Shown: in pieces, positions 41,456-52,782 of the stretch
Layout of the letters: each line of letters opens with the position of its first letter
Numbering within the stretch: position 1 is the stretch's first letter
Source of the DNA: Mastigias papua
Lineage: Eukaryota; Cnidaria; Scyphozoa; Rhizostomeae; Mastigiidae
Length of the DNA stretch: 64,000 nt
Assembly (NCBI GenBank): GCA_964019165.1
Contig: OZ025275.1
Coordinates: forward strand, 12,083,030 to 12,147,029
Reading direction: 5' to 3'
Program-made: the position numbers and the translations under genes
Notes under the pieces: generated by a model
What the model was told of the DNA's origin: nothing
What the model saw: the letters and a program-made list of their open reading frames with translations, nothing else
Databases searched by the model: none

Positions 41456-41724
41456 GTAATTACTTTTCTTGTTTTACTGATGTAGTTCTGCTTATACTTT
41501 TCCGATGCAAGTCGACACTCCACGAAACAAAGTATACTTATTCCTTCGGATGCATTAGTGCAAACATCAAATCAATTAACTATACACAGGCTGTTCATCA
41601 TCAGGATATAGCTTAAATGTGTTCAAACAACCGTTGAATAGAACTGAACGGGATAGAAGCAGAACTAATTAATTATTGGTGAGAAACCTGTGTGCATTCG
41701 ACATGGGAATTTTATTCCATCTAG

Positions 41725-41866
41725 GACCATCTCCTCTTGTCGGGTTCGGGGATGAGTTCAACGTGCAGTTGAGAGAGAGAAGCGGCATAGACTTAATGGA
41801 CTCGGTGTTTACGAATTTATGGCCTTTAGGGAACCAGATATTCAGATCTCCCCTTTCCCTGTTTGA
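41725..41866 (+). CDS. Second putative exon of an unknown gene
   Basis: Bounded by an acceptor (TTCCATCTAG) and a donor (TTTGA/GTAAGA). It reads PSPLVGFGDEFNVQLRERSG then LMDSVFTNLWPLGNQIFRS. Its phase (1 in, 2 out) is the same as that of 41059-41455, so the two cannot be spliced consecutively. They could be alternative exons, or one boundary is wrong. Family unknown. Confidence 0.3.
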
Positions 41867-42279
41867 GTAAGAGTTACGAAATTATATTTTATTGAAGCAA
41901 GTACTGGATATAACTGATATGGCACCATGTGCTACAGTAAAATTGAAGAGAATTATAAGAAATTTGGCCAAATACGTAACATAACTTCTATGTTCTAAGG
42001 TCATGCAAAGCATGGAAATTGACTGGAGCCTGTTTGAATCTTTCATCCTGCAAACATATTAGACATACCCAAATGCTAGTGAACTTTGAGCTTTCAGTTA
42101 AGCAATTCATTGCTCAAAAAACTGACTAAAATATCACCTATACTCAGTTGTGCCCAAGGCAAATTTGTATCATTTTAGAGAAGCTGCAATTATGTTAAAT
42201 AGAGAATTGCTACTTTTACGCGTTGCTTAATGCTAGTGTCTTCTACAAAAGGGCAAAGTTTATATCATAGATCATCCTT

Positions 42280-43250
42280 CTTATTGGTGCTCCTGCTTCA
42301 TAGACAACTTCCAACTATTGCTCTCAAGATTTCTTACATACTGGTCTATCATGAGTACGCAAAGTGAAAGGCCCCATTTTGTTAGAAGGTCTACTTTTAG
42401 CAAGATCAGTGCTTGCCTTTTACCAATTCTGCAATCTCTGCCAAAAGTCTTGGAATACTTTCACAGTTTTTTAGGCTGAATAAACAGAATCAAGCTTTCC
42501 CCTCAAAACATTGTTGATCTATACAGGATTAGCAAGCGCAATACAAGTCAAGTTGGTTGGAAATAACTCTCTGAAATGTACTCCTTCACTTCATTGTTTT
42601 AATGGGTGAGGGGATTTGTACCTGGTAATATAGGCCGAACTCGTAATAGTGCTAACTGCCTTGCATTTACTATTGGGTGTTCCATGGATGTTTTGGCAGA
42701 GATTCTAGTTATATCAATACTATAGAACTTGACATCTTCAAATTGCCTCATATCTTTCTGTTCCCTTCTATGGCCATCAAAATGGATTTTAAAATTAGCC
42801 TTGAAAAGACTAGCACCTTGAAGAGCTCTACAAATTACTCACTCCAAACCTGAGGAAGTGGCAAACTTATTTATGATTACCTAAGTATGATGTCCAGCAA
42901 TCATGTTCCAGACCAGTTATTCCAAAGTAAACATCATTTCATGGACAACCATGTCGAAGGTGTCTTTAAGTCAGCAAAAATAAGACCAGTATATTTTCTT
43001 TTATCAATGATCAGGTAGCAATCATTAATGCTAGCCAGCAGGGTTGTCCTAACCGAGTGCATTAATCAAAAATCATAAAAATGCTTTTGTGATCATTTGT
43101 TTACCTCCAGGTATTTATAGATCAAAAATTAATTCTCAAACAGTCTAGAAAGGAGAGGTGTGATATCGGTCTAGAGTTTGATCTATCATACCTTGTGCCA
43201 CTATTCAAGATGGCTACAATATTGGCTATTTTCCAGTCTTAAGAAATTTT
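42280..43250 (-). pseudogene. Decayed CR1/L2-like LINE, antisense
   Basis: On the minus strand, frames give a degraded RT core: a YTGLIFADLKDTFD-like stretch (normally ...FLDLKKAFD), MVVHEMM, and RVLQGASL-like text where RGVPQGSILGP is expected. Many stops are present. The match is to the general non-LTR RT pattern; exact borders are uncertain. Confidence 0.6.
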
Positions 43251-43259
43251 GATCACCTT

Positions 43260-44335
43260 GAAAAATGCGCGATTTTTTAAAGAAATATTCACGTTTCAAG
43301 TTATGCAGTCAAGTTATCTGATCTATTACAAATAAGCTTGTAGCAGGCCATCAACAATTCTTAGCTATCATTCATAAAATGAATCTTTCGTTTCAGCTAG
43401 TTTGAAGTAATCAGCATTCGGCTAGGGTCGAGGTGGGATGGGCAAGCATTTTGTCTAAGGGGTAGCACAAGAAACAGAAAATACTGTGGAAGGCCCAGTC
43501 AAAGGGCTGAGCACAAGTATACATACTATCAATTGCCTATTTTTATTTATGCGAATGAAAAAGAACTTCAAAATAAAAGCAGCTTTGCATCATGTAAAAC
43601 AAAGCAGCCTTGAAATATTTTCGTTTTTTTGCCTTCACCGTTCAGGACTTTGTTTGTTCAAGAAACCTGCAAGGTTTGCGAAGGATTATGGGAGAGTGAT
43701 GTCACAGTTCTCTAGACAGCACTTGACATTCGGCTTTAAAATTATGAGACAAATATTGTGAAAAATGCTCGGATACTTGCACTAGGCTATGGAGCTTCTC
43801 AAGTTTCTTCTTCCTTCTTACAAAAGCCCTGTAGCTTACTACTTGGCAGAAGTCCCATCTTAAGCACCGAATGTCTGAAATCTGTAGGAGAGAAGGTCAG
43901 GAGTGTTAGTCTTCCAATGGCTCATTTGCAATTCATTTTGATTTCCACACGGGGTAGCAGAAAATGGCAAGCCCGCGTCCAACGGGCTATCAATAAAAAG
44001 CTTTAGTCTAATAACTTACAACTTCAAATTGCTTGATATCTTGATAGCTCTATCTCTAACTGTAATCGACTGGCCTCAACTTGAAACCTAGAAAGAATCA
44101 TGTTGGTACCAAAAGGCAAGATTTTATTTTTTTCCTTCATAAAATGGATGAACAAGATACTAGTAGAATTAAAGATGAGGACAAGGTTGATACTGATATT
44201 TGTTTGATTAGTTTCTAGCTATATATAATTGCAAAAACTGTACTTGTTTTCAAAAACAAACCTACGAAAACACCCACGACCCATTTTCTAATGAGTTATT
44301 AACGCTTCCAGTCTTTCTTACAGAACTGCTTCATG
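43260..44335. other. Stretch with no recognised feature
   Basis: Perhaps more LINE debris adjoining 42280-43250. No domain, end or repeat could be supported. Confidence 0.45.
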
Positions 44336-45619
44336 TTACTTCCCGCTATAAACTCTTCTACTGCAGGATCTTCGTCTTCTCAGTGAACGACGTCTTCTGA
44401 CATAAGATCTGCGTCTTCTCAATGAACGACGCCTTCTGACATAAGATCTGCGTCTTCTCAACGAACGACGTCTTCTGACATGAGCTCTTCTCCTTCTCAA
44501 TGAACGACGTCTTCTGACATGAGCTCTTCTTCTTCTCAATGAGCGGCGTCTTCTGAAATGAGATCTTCGCCTTCTGAATGAGCGGCGTCTTCTGACATGA
44601 GCTCTTCTTCTTCTCAATGAATGACGTCTTCTGACATGAGCTCTGCGTCTTCTCAATGAATGACGCCTTCTGACATAAGATCTGCGTCTTCTCAATGAGC
44701 GGCGTCTTCTGACATGAGCTCTTCGTCTTCTCAATGAGCGGCGTCTTCTGACATGAGCACTTCGCCTTCTGAATGAGCGGCGTCTTCTGACATGAGCTCT
44801 TCGTCTTCTAAATGAACGACGTCTTCTGACATAAGATCTGCGTCTTCTCAACGAACGACGTCTTCTGACATGAGCTCTGCGTCTTCTCAATGAACGACGT
44901 CTTCTGACATGAGCTCTTCTTCTTCTCAATGAGCGGCGTCTTCTGACATGAGCTCTTCGTCTTCTTAATGAATGACGTCTTCTGACATAAGATCTGCGTC
45001 TTCTCAATGAATGACGTCTTCTGACATAAGATCTGCGTCTTCTCAATGAATGACGTCTTCTGACATGAGCTCTGCGTCTTCTCAATGAACGACGTCTTCT
45101 GACATAAGATCTGCGTCTTCTCAATGAACGACGTCTTCTAACATAAGATCTGCGTCTTCTTAATGAGCGGCGTCTTCTGACATAAGATCTTCGCCTTCTG
45201 AATGAGCGGCGTCTTCTGACATGAGCTCTTCGTCTTCTCAATGAGCGGCGTCTTCTGACATGAGCTCTTCGTCTTCTCAATGAGCGGCGTCTTCTGACAT
45301 GAGCTCTTCGTCTTCTCAATGAGCGGCGTCTTCTGACATGAGCTCTTCGTCTTCTCAATGAGCGGCGTCTTCTGACATGAGCTCTTCGTCTTCTGACATA
45401 AGATCTGCGTCTTCTCAATGAACGACGTCTTCTGATATGAGCTCTGCGTCTTCTCAATGAACGGCGCCTTCTGGCGTGAGACCCTCGTCTTCTGATGCAG
45501 CTCCTACGTCTTCTTCTCCTGCGATGATGGCCAGGAGAAGGAAGTGGGTCGCTTGTAGCATGCTGATGAACTTCTACAAGCACAAGGGAGGTGATGGTCA
45601 ATGTAATGGTTCTCTGCAA
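44336..45619 (-). CDS. Arg-rich 13-residue tandem-repeat ORF, 427 codons (possible basic nuclear protein, or minisatellite artefact)
   Basis: The frame runs unbroken for 427 residues. After about 32 non-repetitive residues it becomes roughly 30 copies of a 39-bp unit coding RRRSLRRRRAHVR, with AH/SY and L/F variants. Many base changes between units (AGA/AGG, CGA/CGC/CGT) are silent in this frame, and the Arg blocks are kept; this weakly favours real coding. A 39-bp unit is a multiple of three, so a second frame (KTPLIEKTKSSCQ type) is also largely open, but it has an upstream TAG. The first 30 residues are not a clear signal peptide. Such Arg content recalls protamine-like sperm chromatin proteins, but that is inference only. 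An overlapping frame (45561-45454) starts MLQATHFLLLAIIAG, signal-peptide-like, and stops after 35 codons. Confidence 0.4.
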   Translation of the reverse strand: MQRTITLTITSLVLVEVHQHATSDPLPSPGHHRRRRRRRSCIRRRGSHARRRRSLRRRRAHIRRRRSLRRRRSYVRRRRAHVRRRRSLRRRRAHVRRRRSLRRRRAHVRRRRSLRRRRAHVRRRRSLRRRRAHVRRRRSFRRRRSYVRRRRSLRRRRSYVRRRRSLRRRRSYVRRRRSLRRRRAHVRRRHSLRRRRSYVRRRHSLRRRRSYVRRRHSLRRRRAHVRRRRSLRRRRAHVRRRRSLRRRRAHVRRRRSLRRRRSYVRRRRSFRRRRAHVRRRRSFRRRSAHVRRRRSLRRRRAHVRRRRSLRRRRSYVRRRHSLRRRRAHVRRRHSLRRRRAHVRRRRSFRRRRSHFRRRRSLRRRRAHVRRRRSLRRRRAHVRRRRSLRRRRSYVRRRRSLRRRRSYVRRRRSLRRRRSCSRRVYSGK

Positions 45620-47648
45620 GCTAATAATAGAAATATATAGATTCTTCTAACGTGAAAGTCCACCATTAATGTAAAGCACCTTCGATGGATGGGTGTTAAC
45701 TTCTAACCTAATAACATGCTTACTATCAGCGCGGCCACAAGCGAAAACTACAACACTTGGAACCAACGTATTAGCCCTCAGAGGCAGTAATCTCTGGGAC
45801 AGCCTTTTTGCTAATTCAAGGTATTCACCTCACATTAATCGGTAGAATTCAGCAAATCCTAGGCTGGAAGGTTGACAAATGTATATGTGACAACTCCATT
45901 AAAAAATAAAAATATCTCTATTCCTTTTGCAACATTGCTATGTATTTAAGCACTTAAAACCTACCAGCTGTACAGAATTGTATAATACAGTCTAGTGACG
46001 TGACTTGTGCAATTCTGCCCGATTTGATTGCCAAAGGTGGTTTTTGCCATAAATCACAACATTTATGTCCTTAGAAACGATACTCATAGGGTGTCATTTT
46101 GTTCTGTGACTTTGAAAGGGAATATTTTTGAGAAAATTAAGACTGAAAGAATTTGTCAATTCTTATACACCGTTGTGCAGAATAGATCAGAATAGGTTTC
46201 ACAACTACAAATAGCTTGACATGGATCCGCACCATCAAATGTAATTGAAATAAAAAACAGAACCATCACTGGGCGTGGCATAGGCGTCGGCTGAAGTTAA
46301 AATCTGTGATTATACTTTGAGTGACCTTAAGCTTCTTAAAGATCTTACCTACATTGTTAATTGAGAACTTTGTCAACCACTCAGCACCAGTGCTACCTGC
46401 GCAGTCCTAATAGTAATTGCTGTTTGGAGACCAATGTAATTTAATTAACACTAGCTGAAATATCAAAGAAAAGACTTGTTATGCATTCACAGGCAGTCAG
46501 CTTTTCCGTCTTCTTCAGAATCATCGTACCTCACTGCATTTGCAGTAAACTTTAACACTTTTAGTCCTTGCATAAATTGCATAAATTGGTACTTGACAGG
46601 TCATCCTTCAAACATGAATGGGTACTCTGTCCTTTGCTCCTTCCCTGGCATCCGCACTTCACAAGTTCTAGTACCATTCTGTGGGCCTGGTAGCGCACTG
46701 CACTTTATCGGTAATGTGTACTATCAGCCAGAGGCGTATCCAAGAAAGCAGATGTGAGGGGTCTAGAGCCTTGCCCCAAGAATTGTTATGGACTACTCCC
46801 TTCAAAATATCGCGAATGCAAGGTGCCGCCTTTTTAGGAATGTCTTTTTATAATATTTCCTTTACATTAGCCATAGTAAATGCTACAGTATTTTGAAATT
46901 GTATCCACACTAACATTGTCTTAGAAAAGTGGGGTACAGACACCCTTCTCCCCCCCTTAGGTACGCAATTTCCATCAGCCATTTCAAGCCATTTCCTGTA
47001 AGAGGCAGCATTCACATCATTCATTAACATTCACTCTTTATCATTCATTGTATGTGAGGAATCAGTGCTCCAACAATTGAAAGTAGTTTTCTTCTTTCAT
47101 ATTCCTTCTGCTGAAAAGCTCCAATAAATAATTCATTAATTGTTGTTTTTTCATCGTAATTGAATGACAACATAAGACACAAGGAACTTTCCAATGCAGA
47201 CTAGGCTTCATTCGAAATCTAACTGGTCTAAGACAAGCAAATAGGCTTCAAAATCCAAGCAGCTTTCCACTCCAACCTGCTCCCCAAACTGCATGTAGAC
47301 CTATCCGGACTTACTAGCGCCTCTGATTTTGTTCTAACAACTGCTCTAGACTTGCTGTTTAAATCGAAGCACCGAGTACATGAACTTTTACGATGTCGTC
47401 TGCTTCCTTATGAGTATACTATAAGATGACGTCACTGAAAGCGGTTTGATAGCTTGAGTATGTTCATGCACAATACACAATAACCAATGGGATTTGAGTT
47501 TTATGGTAAGCATGCAGCATTGCTTCCAGTAGGTACTCCATCAACTGGCCTTTTGATCGATATGGGGAAGTAGGGTTTACAAAGGTACATTTTTTGTGTT
47601 TGATGCATCGCTAATATGGAAGCTTAAAGGATCTGTGCCGGAAGGACG
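45620..47648. other. Intergenic stretch without recognised features
   Basis: No exon, transposon end or tandem repeat could be supported between the Arg-rich ORF and the RTE target-site duplication. Confidence 0.5.
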
Positions 47649-47665
47649 CTTCATTCGTCTCATCA

Positions 47666-50600
47666 TCATCTTGTGCCATCTGCTCCCAGCAGGTTGGCTG
47701 CTATGGACCTCCATTCTTGTCTGTTCTCCGCAGCTCTCACGCATTCGCCATAAGTCTTTCCTGTCCAGTCCTTGATGTTAGTTGCCCATATAATTCTTGG
47801 CCTTCCTTTTCCCCTTTTTCCGTTTATTTTCCCTTCTAATAAAAGTCTCTGTAGCCCATTCTGTCTTACCATATGCCCGGAATATTTGGCCTTCCTTTTT
47901 CTGATACTTTCAATCAGTAGTCTCTTTATCTTCATCATGCCCAACACATCTTCATTCGTCTTATGCTCAGTGTATGCTATCCTTAACATTCGCCTATAGC
48001 ACCACATTTCAAATGCTTCCAATCGCCAACTCATAGCCCTTGAAATGGTCCATGTTTCAACTCCGTAGGTAAGTGTAGACCAAACATAGGATTTTAGTAG
48101 CCTAAATCTCAAACTAATGTTTATGTTTCTGCATGTCAACAATTTCTTCATGTTAGCGAAAGCTCTTTTTGCAATTAGAATACGTCGTGCTATTTCTGCA
48201 TCACTTCTGCCATCTTCCCTTGTCATATGCCCTAGGTAAACGAACTTAGATACTTGCTCAATTGGCTTTCCGTCAAGTTCTAAATCTACTAATTTATGTG
48301 CCGTTTTACTAACTACCATACTCTTTGTTTTTACGATGTTCATCTCCATTTCATACGGTTTCCCACATGTATTTACTTTTTCGAGTAGTGTCTGTAAATC
48401 TGCTGCATTTAAGGCTATTAGTGCTGTGTCATCCGCATATCTCAAATTATTAATATTCGTACCACCGATATTAACTCCATTTCTATCTATTACTTCTTTA
48501 AAGATTTTCTCTGTATACAAATTAAATAAATTTTGTGACAGGACACATCCCTGGCGAACACCTCTCTTGATGCTAAATTCTGATGAAAACTCTGTTTTTG
48601 TTCTAACCACAGCTGTTTGACCCCAGTATAGCCCTGCAATAATTCTCAAATCTTTTTCATCAATTCCTATTTCCTTTAGACACTCCATCAGCTTGGAATG
48701 TTTCACTTTATCAAATGCTTTCTTATAGTCAATAAAACAGATAAAAACGTCTTGTCCCAGCTCAATAATTCGCTCACAAATAATTCTTAAATTGAATATA
48801 CCCTCTCTTGTTCCAATCCTAGGTCGGAGACCACTCTGAAAGATGCTAATTTCTTGATCTATTTTTGCTATAACCCTTTTTTGTATGATCTTCAATAAAA
48901 GCTTCGTCATATGACTCATCAAACTTATGGTACGAAAATCTGAGCAACTGTGTGAATTTGGCTTTTTTGGTATAGGCACAAAGATTGATTGTCTCATGTC
49001 TTTTGGAATAAAACCAGTGTGATAGATGTCATTGCATATCTCTGTGATGATGTTTAGGTTGTTGCTATCTAATGCTGCCAAAACCTCAGCTGATATTTCA
49101 TCTGGGCCTGTGGCCTTCCCTCTTTTCATTGCTCTAATTGCTGCCTCAACTTCTGACTTTAGGATTGCCTTACCAGTAAGAGCATTGTTGTCTGACAAGG
49201 GCTGTCTTTCATCATCATACAATTCAGCTATGTATTCAACCCATCTATCTGCTACATCTTTTTGTTCAAACAGTATCCTTCCATCTTTGCTCTCTATGCA
49301 TCCAGAACTCCGTTTCCTTGATTTTAAAGTTGTCAGTTGTTTTACTCTATTATGCATCTCCTTAACTTTGTGTCCCCTATCAAGTTCCTCCACCTCTTGG
49401 CATTGCTGTATCATCCAATCTTCTTTTGCACTTCTACACATGTCAATAACTTCTCGGTTTAACTTGTCATATTGCTTTGGATCATTATTTTTGGCTATTC
49501 TTCTGAGATCCATTTTGTCTAGAATGTCATCTGTCATCCACTTCTGCTTCTTAGTAATACTTTTTCTCGGTAGAATCTCTTGTGCAGTTCTATCTAAAGC
49601 GTTCTTTACATAGTCCCATTTCCTCTGTACTGTATCTGTACTATCTGGTGCTTGTTCCTGTTCCTCTACATTAAGAACATCAAATTTATTTTGAATTGCA
49701 ACATTGAACCTACTTCTGATGTTTTCCTCTTTCAACATATCTAAATTCAGCTGACCTTGCCTTTTCTTTGTTTGTACTTTTTTAAGCTTAATTTTCAATT
49801 TCATGACTACTGGGTTATGATCTGAATTGATATCTGCTCCTGGGTATGTCTTGACTCTTCTAACTCCATTCTTGAACCTGCTGTTTATCATAATGTAATC
49901 TATTTGATTTCGAGTTTCTTTGTCTGGGCTTTGCCATGTGTAGAGCCTTCTTGGATGTTGCTGAAACCATGTGTTTGTGATTACTAGATTGTGCTGTTGG
50001 CAAAACTCTATTAGCCTTTCACCATGTTCATTTGTGTCTCCTAGCCCATATCTTCCAACTGTATTCTCTAACGTGGTTCCTACCTTAGCATTAAAGTCAC
50101 CCATTATGCATGTAACCTCTCCAGATTTAATCCTTTGAATCACATTCTCTATCTTTTCATAGAAAGCCTCAATTTCCTCATCTGCATGATCTTGAGTGGG
50201 AGCATACACTTGTATTATATTAACATTGAAAGGCTTTCCTCTTATCTTCACCATTATTATTCTGTCTGATACCGGCCAGTAACCTATGATTGAATTTACT
50301 AATCTTTTCCCTAAAATGATACCTACTCCATTTTTATGTTCATCTCCTCCTGAATATATCATGGTATATTTGTCCTTCGCTATTCTTCCATTCTCTGTCC
50401 ACCTCACTTCCGATAGTCCCAGTATGTCAATGCTCATTCTATTCATCTCCTGCACAGCATTGTCTAGCTTTCCTGATTGATACAAAGTTCTGACGTTCCA
50501 CGTCCCAATATTTAAGATTTCACCTCTAGTTTTCAGTACTGCATTGTCAAACAACCTCCTTCCAGTTGGGTTTGGGTGGCCATCGTCATTCGCAGCCCTA

Positions 50601-50707
50601 TTAGCCGGATGGCTACTAACTTCTTCCCTGTCATTTGAATCCGGAAGAGTCGCAGGGGGCTCAACTCGTCCTTCTCTATCTTCTTCAATTCTATTAACCA
50701 GATCCAT
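47666..50707 (-). CDS. RTE-type ORF2: apurinic-like endonuclease plus reverse transcriptase, 1013 residues, intact
   Basis: This polyprotein would nick target DNA and copy the element RNA at the nick. The N-terminal part (about 60-310) is an exonuclease-endonuclease-phosphatase domain: IGTWNVRTL (about 67-75), GLSEVRW, MGDFNAKVG and SDHNPVVM near its end. The reverse transcriptase follows: TGPDEISAEVL, FICFIDYKKAFDKVKHSK, GVRQGCVLS and the catalytic RYADDTAL with Y757-A-D-D760. The C-terminal part has the RTE-style KRGKGRPRIIW motif. Key endonuclease and RT residues are present and there is no internal stop, so it could be functional. No RNase H or zinc-knuckle domain is seen. Open frames on the opposite strand are its shadows. 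Confidence 0.93.
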   Translation of the reverse strand: MDLVNRIEEDREGRVEPPATLPDSNDREEVSSHPANRAANDDGHPNPTGRRLFDNAVLKTRGEILNIGTWNVRTLYQSGKLDNAVQEMNRMSIDILGLSEVRWTENGRIAKDKYTMIYSGGDEHKNGVGIILGKRLVNSIIGYWPVSDRIIMVKIRGKPFNVNIIQVYAPTQDHADEEIEAFYEKIENVIQRIKSGEVTCIMGDFNAKVGTTLENTVGRYGLGDTNEHGERLIEFCQQHNLVITNTWFQQHPRRLYTWQSPDKETRNQIDYIMINSRFKNGVRRVKTYPGADINSDHNPVVMKLKIKLKKVQTKKRQGQLNLDMLKEENIRSRFNVAIQNKFDVLNVEEQEQAPDSTDTVQRKWDYVKNALDRTAQEILPRKSITKKQKWMTDDILDKMDLRRIAKNNDPKQYDKLNREVIDMCRSAKEDWMIQQCQEVEELDRGHKVKEMHNRVKQLTTLKSRKRSSGCIESKDGRILFEQKDVADRWVEYIAELYDDERQPLSDNNALTGKAILKSEVEAAIRAMKRGKATGPDEISAEVLAALDSNNLNIITEICNDIYHTGFIPKDMRQSIFVPIPKKPNSHSCSDFRTISLMSHMTKLLLKIIQKRVIAKIDQEISIFQSGLRPRIGTREGIFNLRIICERIIELGQDVFICFIDYKKAFDKVKHSKLMECLKEIGIDEKDLRIIAGLYWGQTAVVRTKTEFSSEFSIKRGVRQGCVLSQNLFNLYTEKIFKEVIDRNGVNIGGTNINNLRYADDTALIALNAADLQTLLEKVNTCGKPYEMEMNIVKTKSMVVSKTAHKLVDLELDGKPIEQVSKFVYLGHMTREDGRSDAEIARRILIAKRAFANMKKLLTCRNINISLRFRLLKSYVWSTLTYGVETWTISRAMSWRLEAFEMWCYRRMLRIAYTEHKTNEDVLGMMKIKRLLIESIRKRKAKYSGHMVRQNGLQRLLLEGKINGKRGKGRPRIIWATNIKDWTGKTYGECVRAAENRQEWRSIAANLLGADGTR

Positions 50708-50832
50708 AACAAACTATTGGTATTTACATGGTGGGGCCCTAATCCCTTCCACGGAGGCTGGCCACAAGTCTTCATCATCAAGAGTATGCCCTGAGTGTGC
50801 CTCACACTTTGCTGTTGTGCCTTTGGAGCCAT
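50533..50832 (-). CDS. Short ORF1 overlapping the RTE ORF2 start
   Basis: A 99-codon frame beginning MAPKAQQQSVRHTQGILLMM overlaps the first part of the main ORF in another frame. Small overlapping first ORFs are known in RTE elements. The product is not recognised, and only the portion before the overlap (about 40 residues) may be under independent constraint. Confidence 0.4.
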   Translation of the reverse strand: MAPKAQQQSVRHTQGILLMMKTCGQPPWKGLGPHHVNTNSLLWIWLIELKKIEKDELSPLRLFRIQMTGKKLVAIRLIGLRMTMATQTQLEGGCLTMQY

Positions 50833-51145
50833 TGTCTTCTCTTAAAGATCTTCTGCCTCCTCTGCCACTCCAGACTTCATGCACTTACAGGGGTGATGTC
50901 CCCTTTTACAGCAACCCAAACGGATTACTGATACCCTCTACTTAGTTTAGCTCACCAGTCGAGGTGATGTACCATGGTGTGGCCGTTGGTGTGCACTACC
51001 AACTACTTGGAGCCATAAGTGAGAGCTGTGTAGCAGTGGAGGACCAGAGTTCCTATCCACATCCAGAATGACCGGAATGTGCGACTGACAGGTCTACAAA
51101 GGTGCTACCCCTCACATACTACACCGAACACCACTTTATTCGTCT

Positions 51146-52779
51146 ACCATTTCCAAAATGTTCAATGTATCGATCAAATATAAACCTTTCTCTTGTATTA
51201 TTGAAAAGTTTTCTTCATAGTGCTAAAAAGTGTTCAAGCAAAGTCGGCACAAATTGACATGATTTGGCATTTTCAATGAAGTAAAAAACTCAATAGCAAC
51301 GATGGTGCAAATCGTTTTTCATTTGAACCTCGGTATGATTCTTTAAATTAAAATGTGACTCCATCGCTATAAAAACTGTAATCTCTTATTGGTTGGGATT
51401 AAAAGCTGACCACCTGTTTAATTCAATGACAGGGGTTTGTAGATAACTGATTTGTGTATCACTTAGATTCTGCACCAACTCTAGTCGTGATCTATGAATG
51501 ATTAAAAATGTAGCAAAAGCTGCCGACCTGCCGTAACTTTGATAAATTTGCTACTTACGGTGCACCATTCTTTATTTTGCCAGTTAGTAAATAATTCCAA
51601 AAAGAGCTTTTTCGTAGGATCCCACATCGATATCTTTGCAGTGACTTTAAGTCCATCTGCAAATTGATCTCCTCAGGGCTCCTTCTTCCCTCTTTCAACC
51701 ACATCTCTTCTGGTAATAGGTGACACATTGCAAGCTATGCCTGCGCTGCACTATTGATGCCATCGAACCTTTCAGTTCATAATGTTTCCCATCTACAAGG
51801 CTCTTCTTTTCTGCATGTCTTCAGATTCGTCCACTAAACGTATAACTTCGGGCAGCACTTAGCCAGTGCTGGTTCGTTTTGAGTATTGCTAATGATACCC
51901 TCAACAACTTCGAGAACACGAATTTCTTTTTCTACAGTTTGATCAACGAACATGTTTTTTAAAAGGATACCTGATCTTGTCACAATAAAATCATCCTCAA
52001 ATGTGCTCCAAGTTTCTGCATCATTCTCGTTCAGTTTCTGAAATTGGCCAATGTTGTGAGGGATACGTCGTACGTATTTTTACAAGCTATCTACAAAATA
52101 ACACTAGACTTGCTGTTTGCACCTTCAGATCAGCTTGTTTTGAAGCTGCCATTCAACTTGGTGAAGCTAATTGAACAGAACAATTACCATGGAACCAGTC
52201 AGTTTCTCCCCAGTAAAGATGTTGAGACCTGTCAGAAGTTTCCCTGTTTTAACACAGAGTGCACTGATATCAACATCAATTTGATCTAGTGATTTCAAAA
52301 GTTGTGACAGTCGTTTAACGTCTGCTCTACATTTAGCTTGTCTTCAATTGAAACACCAAATAACAGCTCCCATAGTACCAAAGCATTTGTAATTTGATAT
52401 TCCAAGCCTATCTTGCAGTTATTTTCTCTAAGTGTTTATTTCATGGTTACGGGTGCCTTCTTCGATGCTCACACCTTCAATTCCACTCCCCTTTATGTAG
52501 TTACCAAGAGCGTGTATGGAGGTAAAGCATGTATGGAGTCTCCCTATCCGCAGGAACCAATTGCCTCTCGTTGTCTTGTTGCAACCTAACAGCTCCATCG
52601 TATAGATTTCGGCCTAATGTAGTAAGTGCTCTTTAACTTTATCCTCTTAACAACGCCTGGAATGGGCTGGCTTTTTAAGCATAGCTAACGTTCTATACAG
52701 AGTTTTGTAATCTCTCTGGGACCTTCCACATAAAAATGCTAATATGCCAGTTAACACTTTACTTGATTTTGGTAGAGAT
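51146..52779. other. Stretch between two transposons, nothing recognised
   Basis: Some minus-strand frames near 51600-51800 look like broken coding sequence (a GKHYELKGSMASIVQRR-like stretch) but with stops and no recognisable family. It is probably old transposon debris. Confidence 0.4.
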
Positions 52780-52782
52780 TTA

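Larger units (their letters stand above)
47661..51133 (-). mobile_element. Full-length RTE-clade LINE with target-site duplication
   Basis: The element reads on the minus strand, with its 5' end at about 51133 and its 3' end at 47661, a TGATGATGA tail overlapping the stop codon, as in many RTE elements. It is flanked by CTTTATTCGTCT (51134-51145) and CTTCATTCGTCT (47649-47660), a 12-bp target duplication with one mismatch. The 5' region is GC-richer and holds a short overlapping ORF. The intact ORF and near-identical flanks suggest recent insertion. Confidence 0.9.

Noticed and set aside
48336..50480. Plus-strand open frames of 64-195 codons over the LINE
   Set aside because: Shadows of the intact minus-strand RTE polyprotein.
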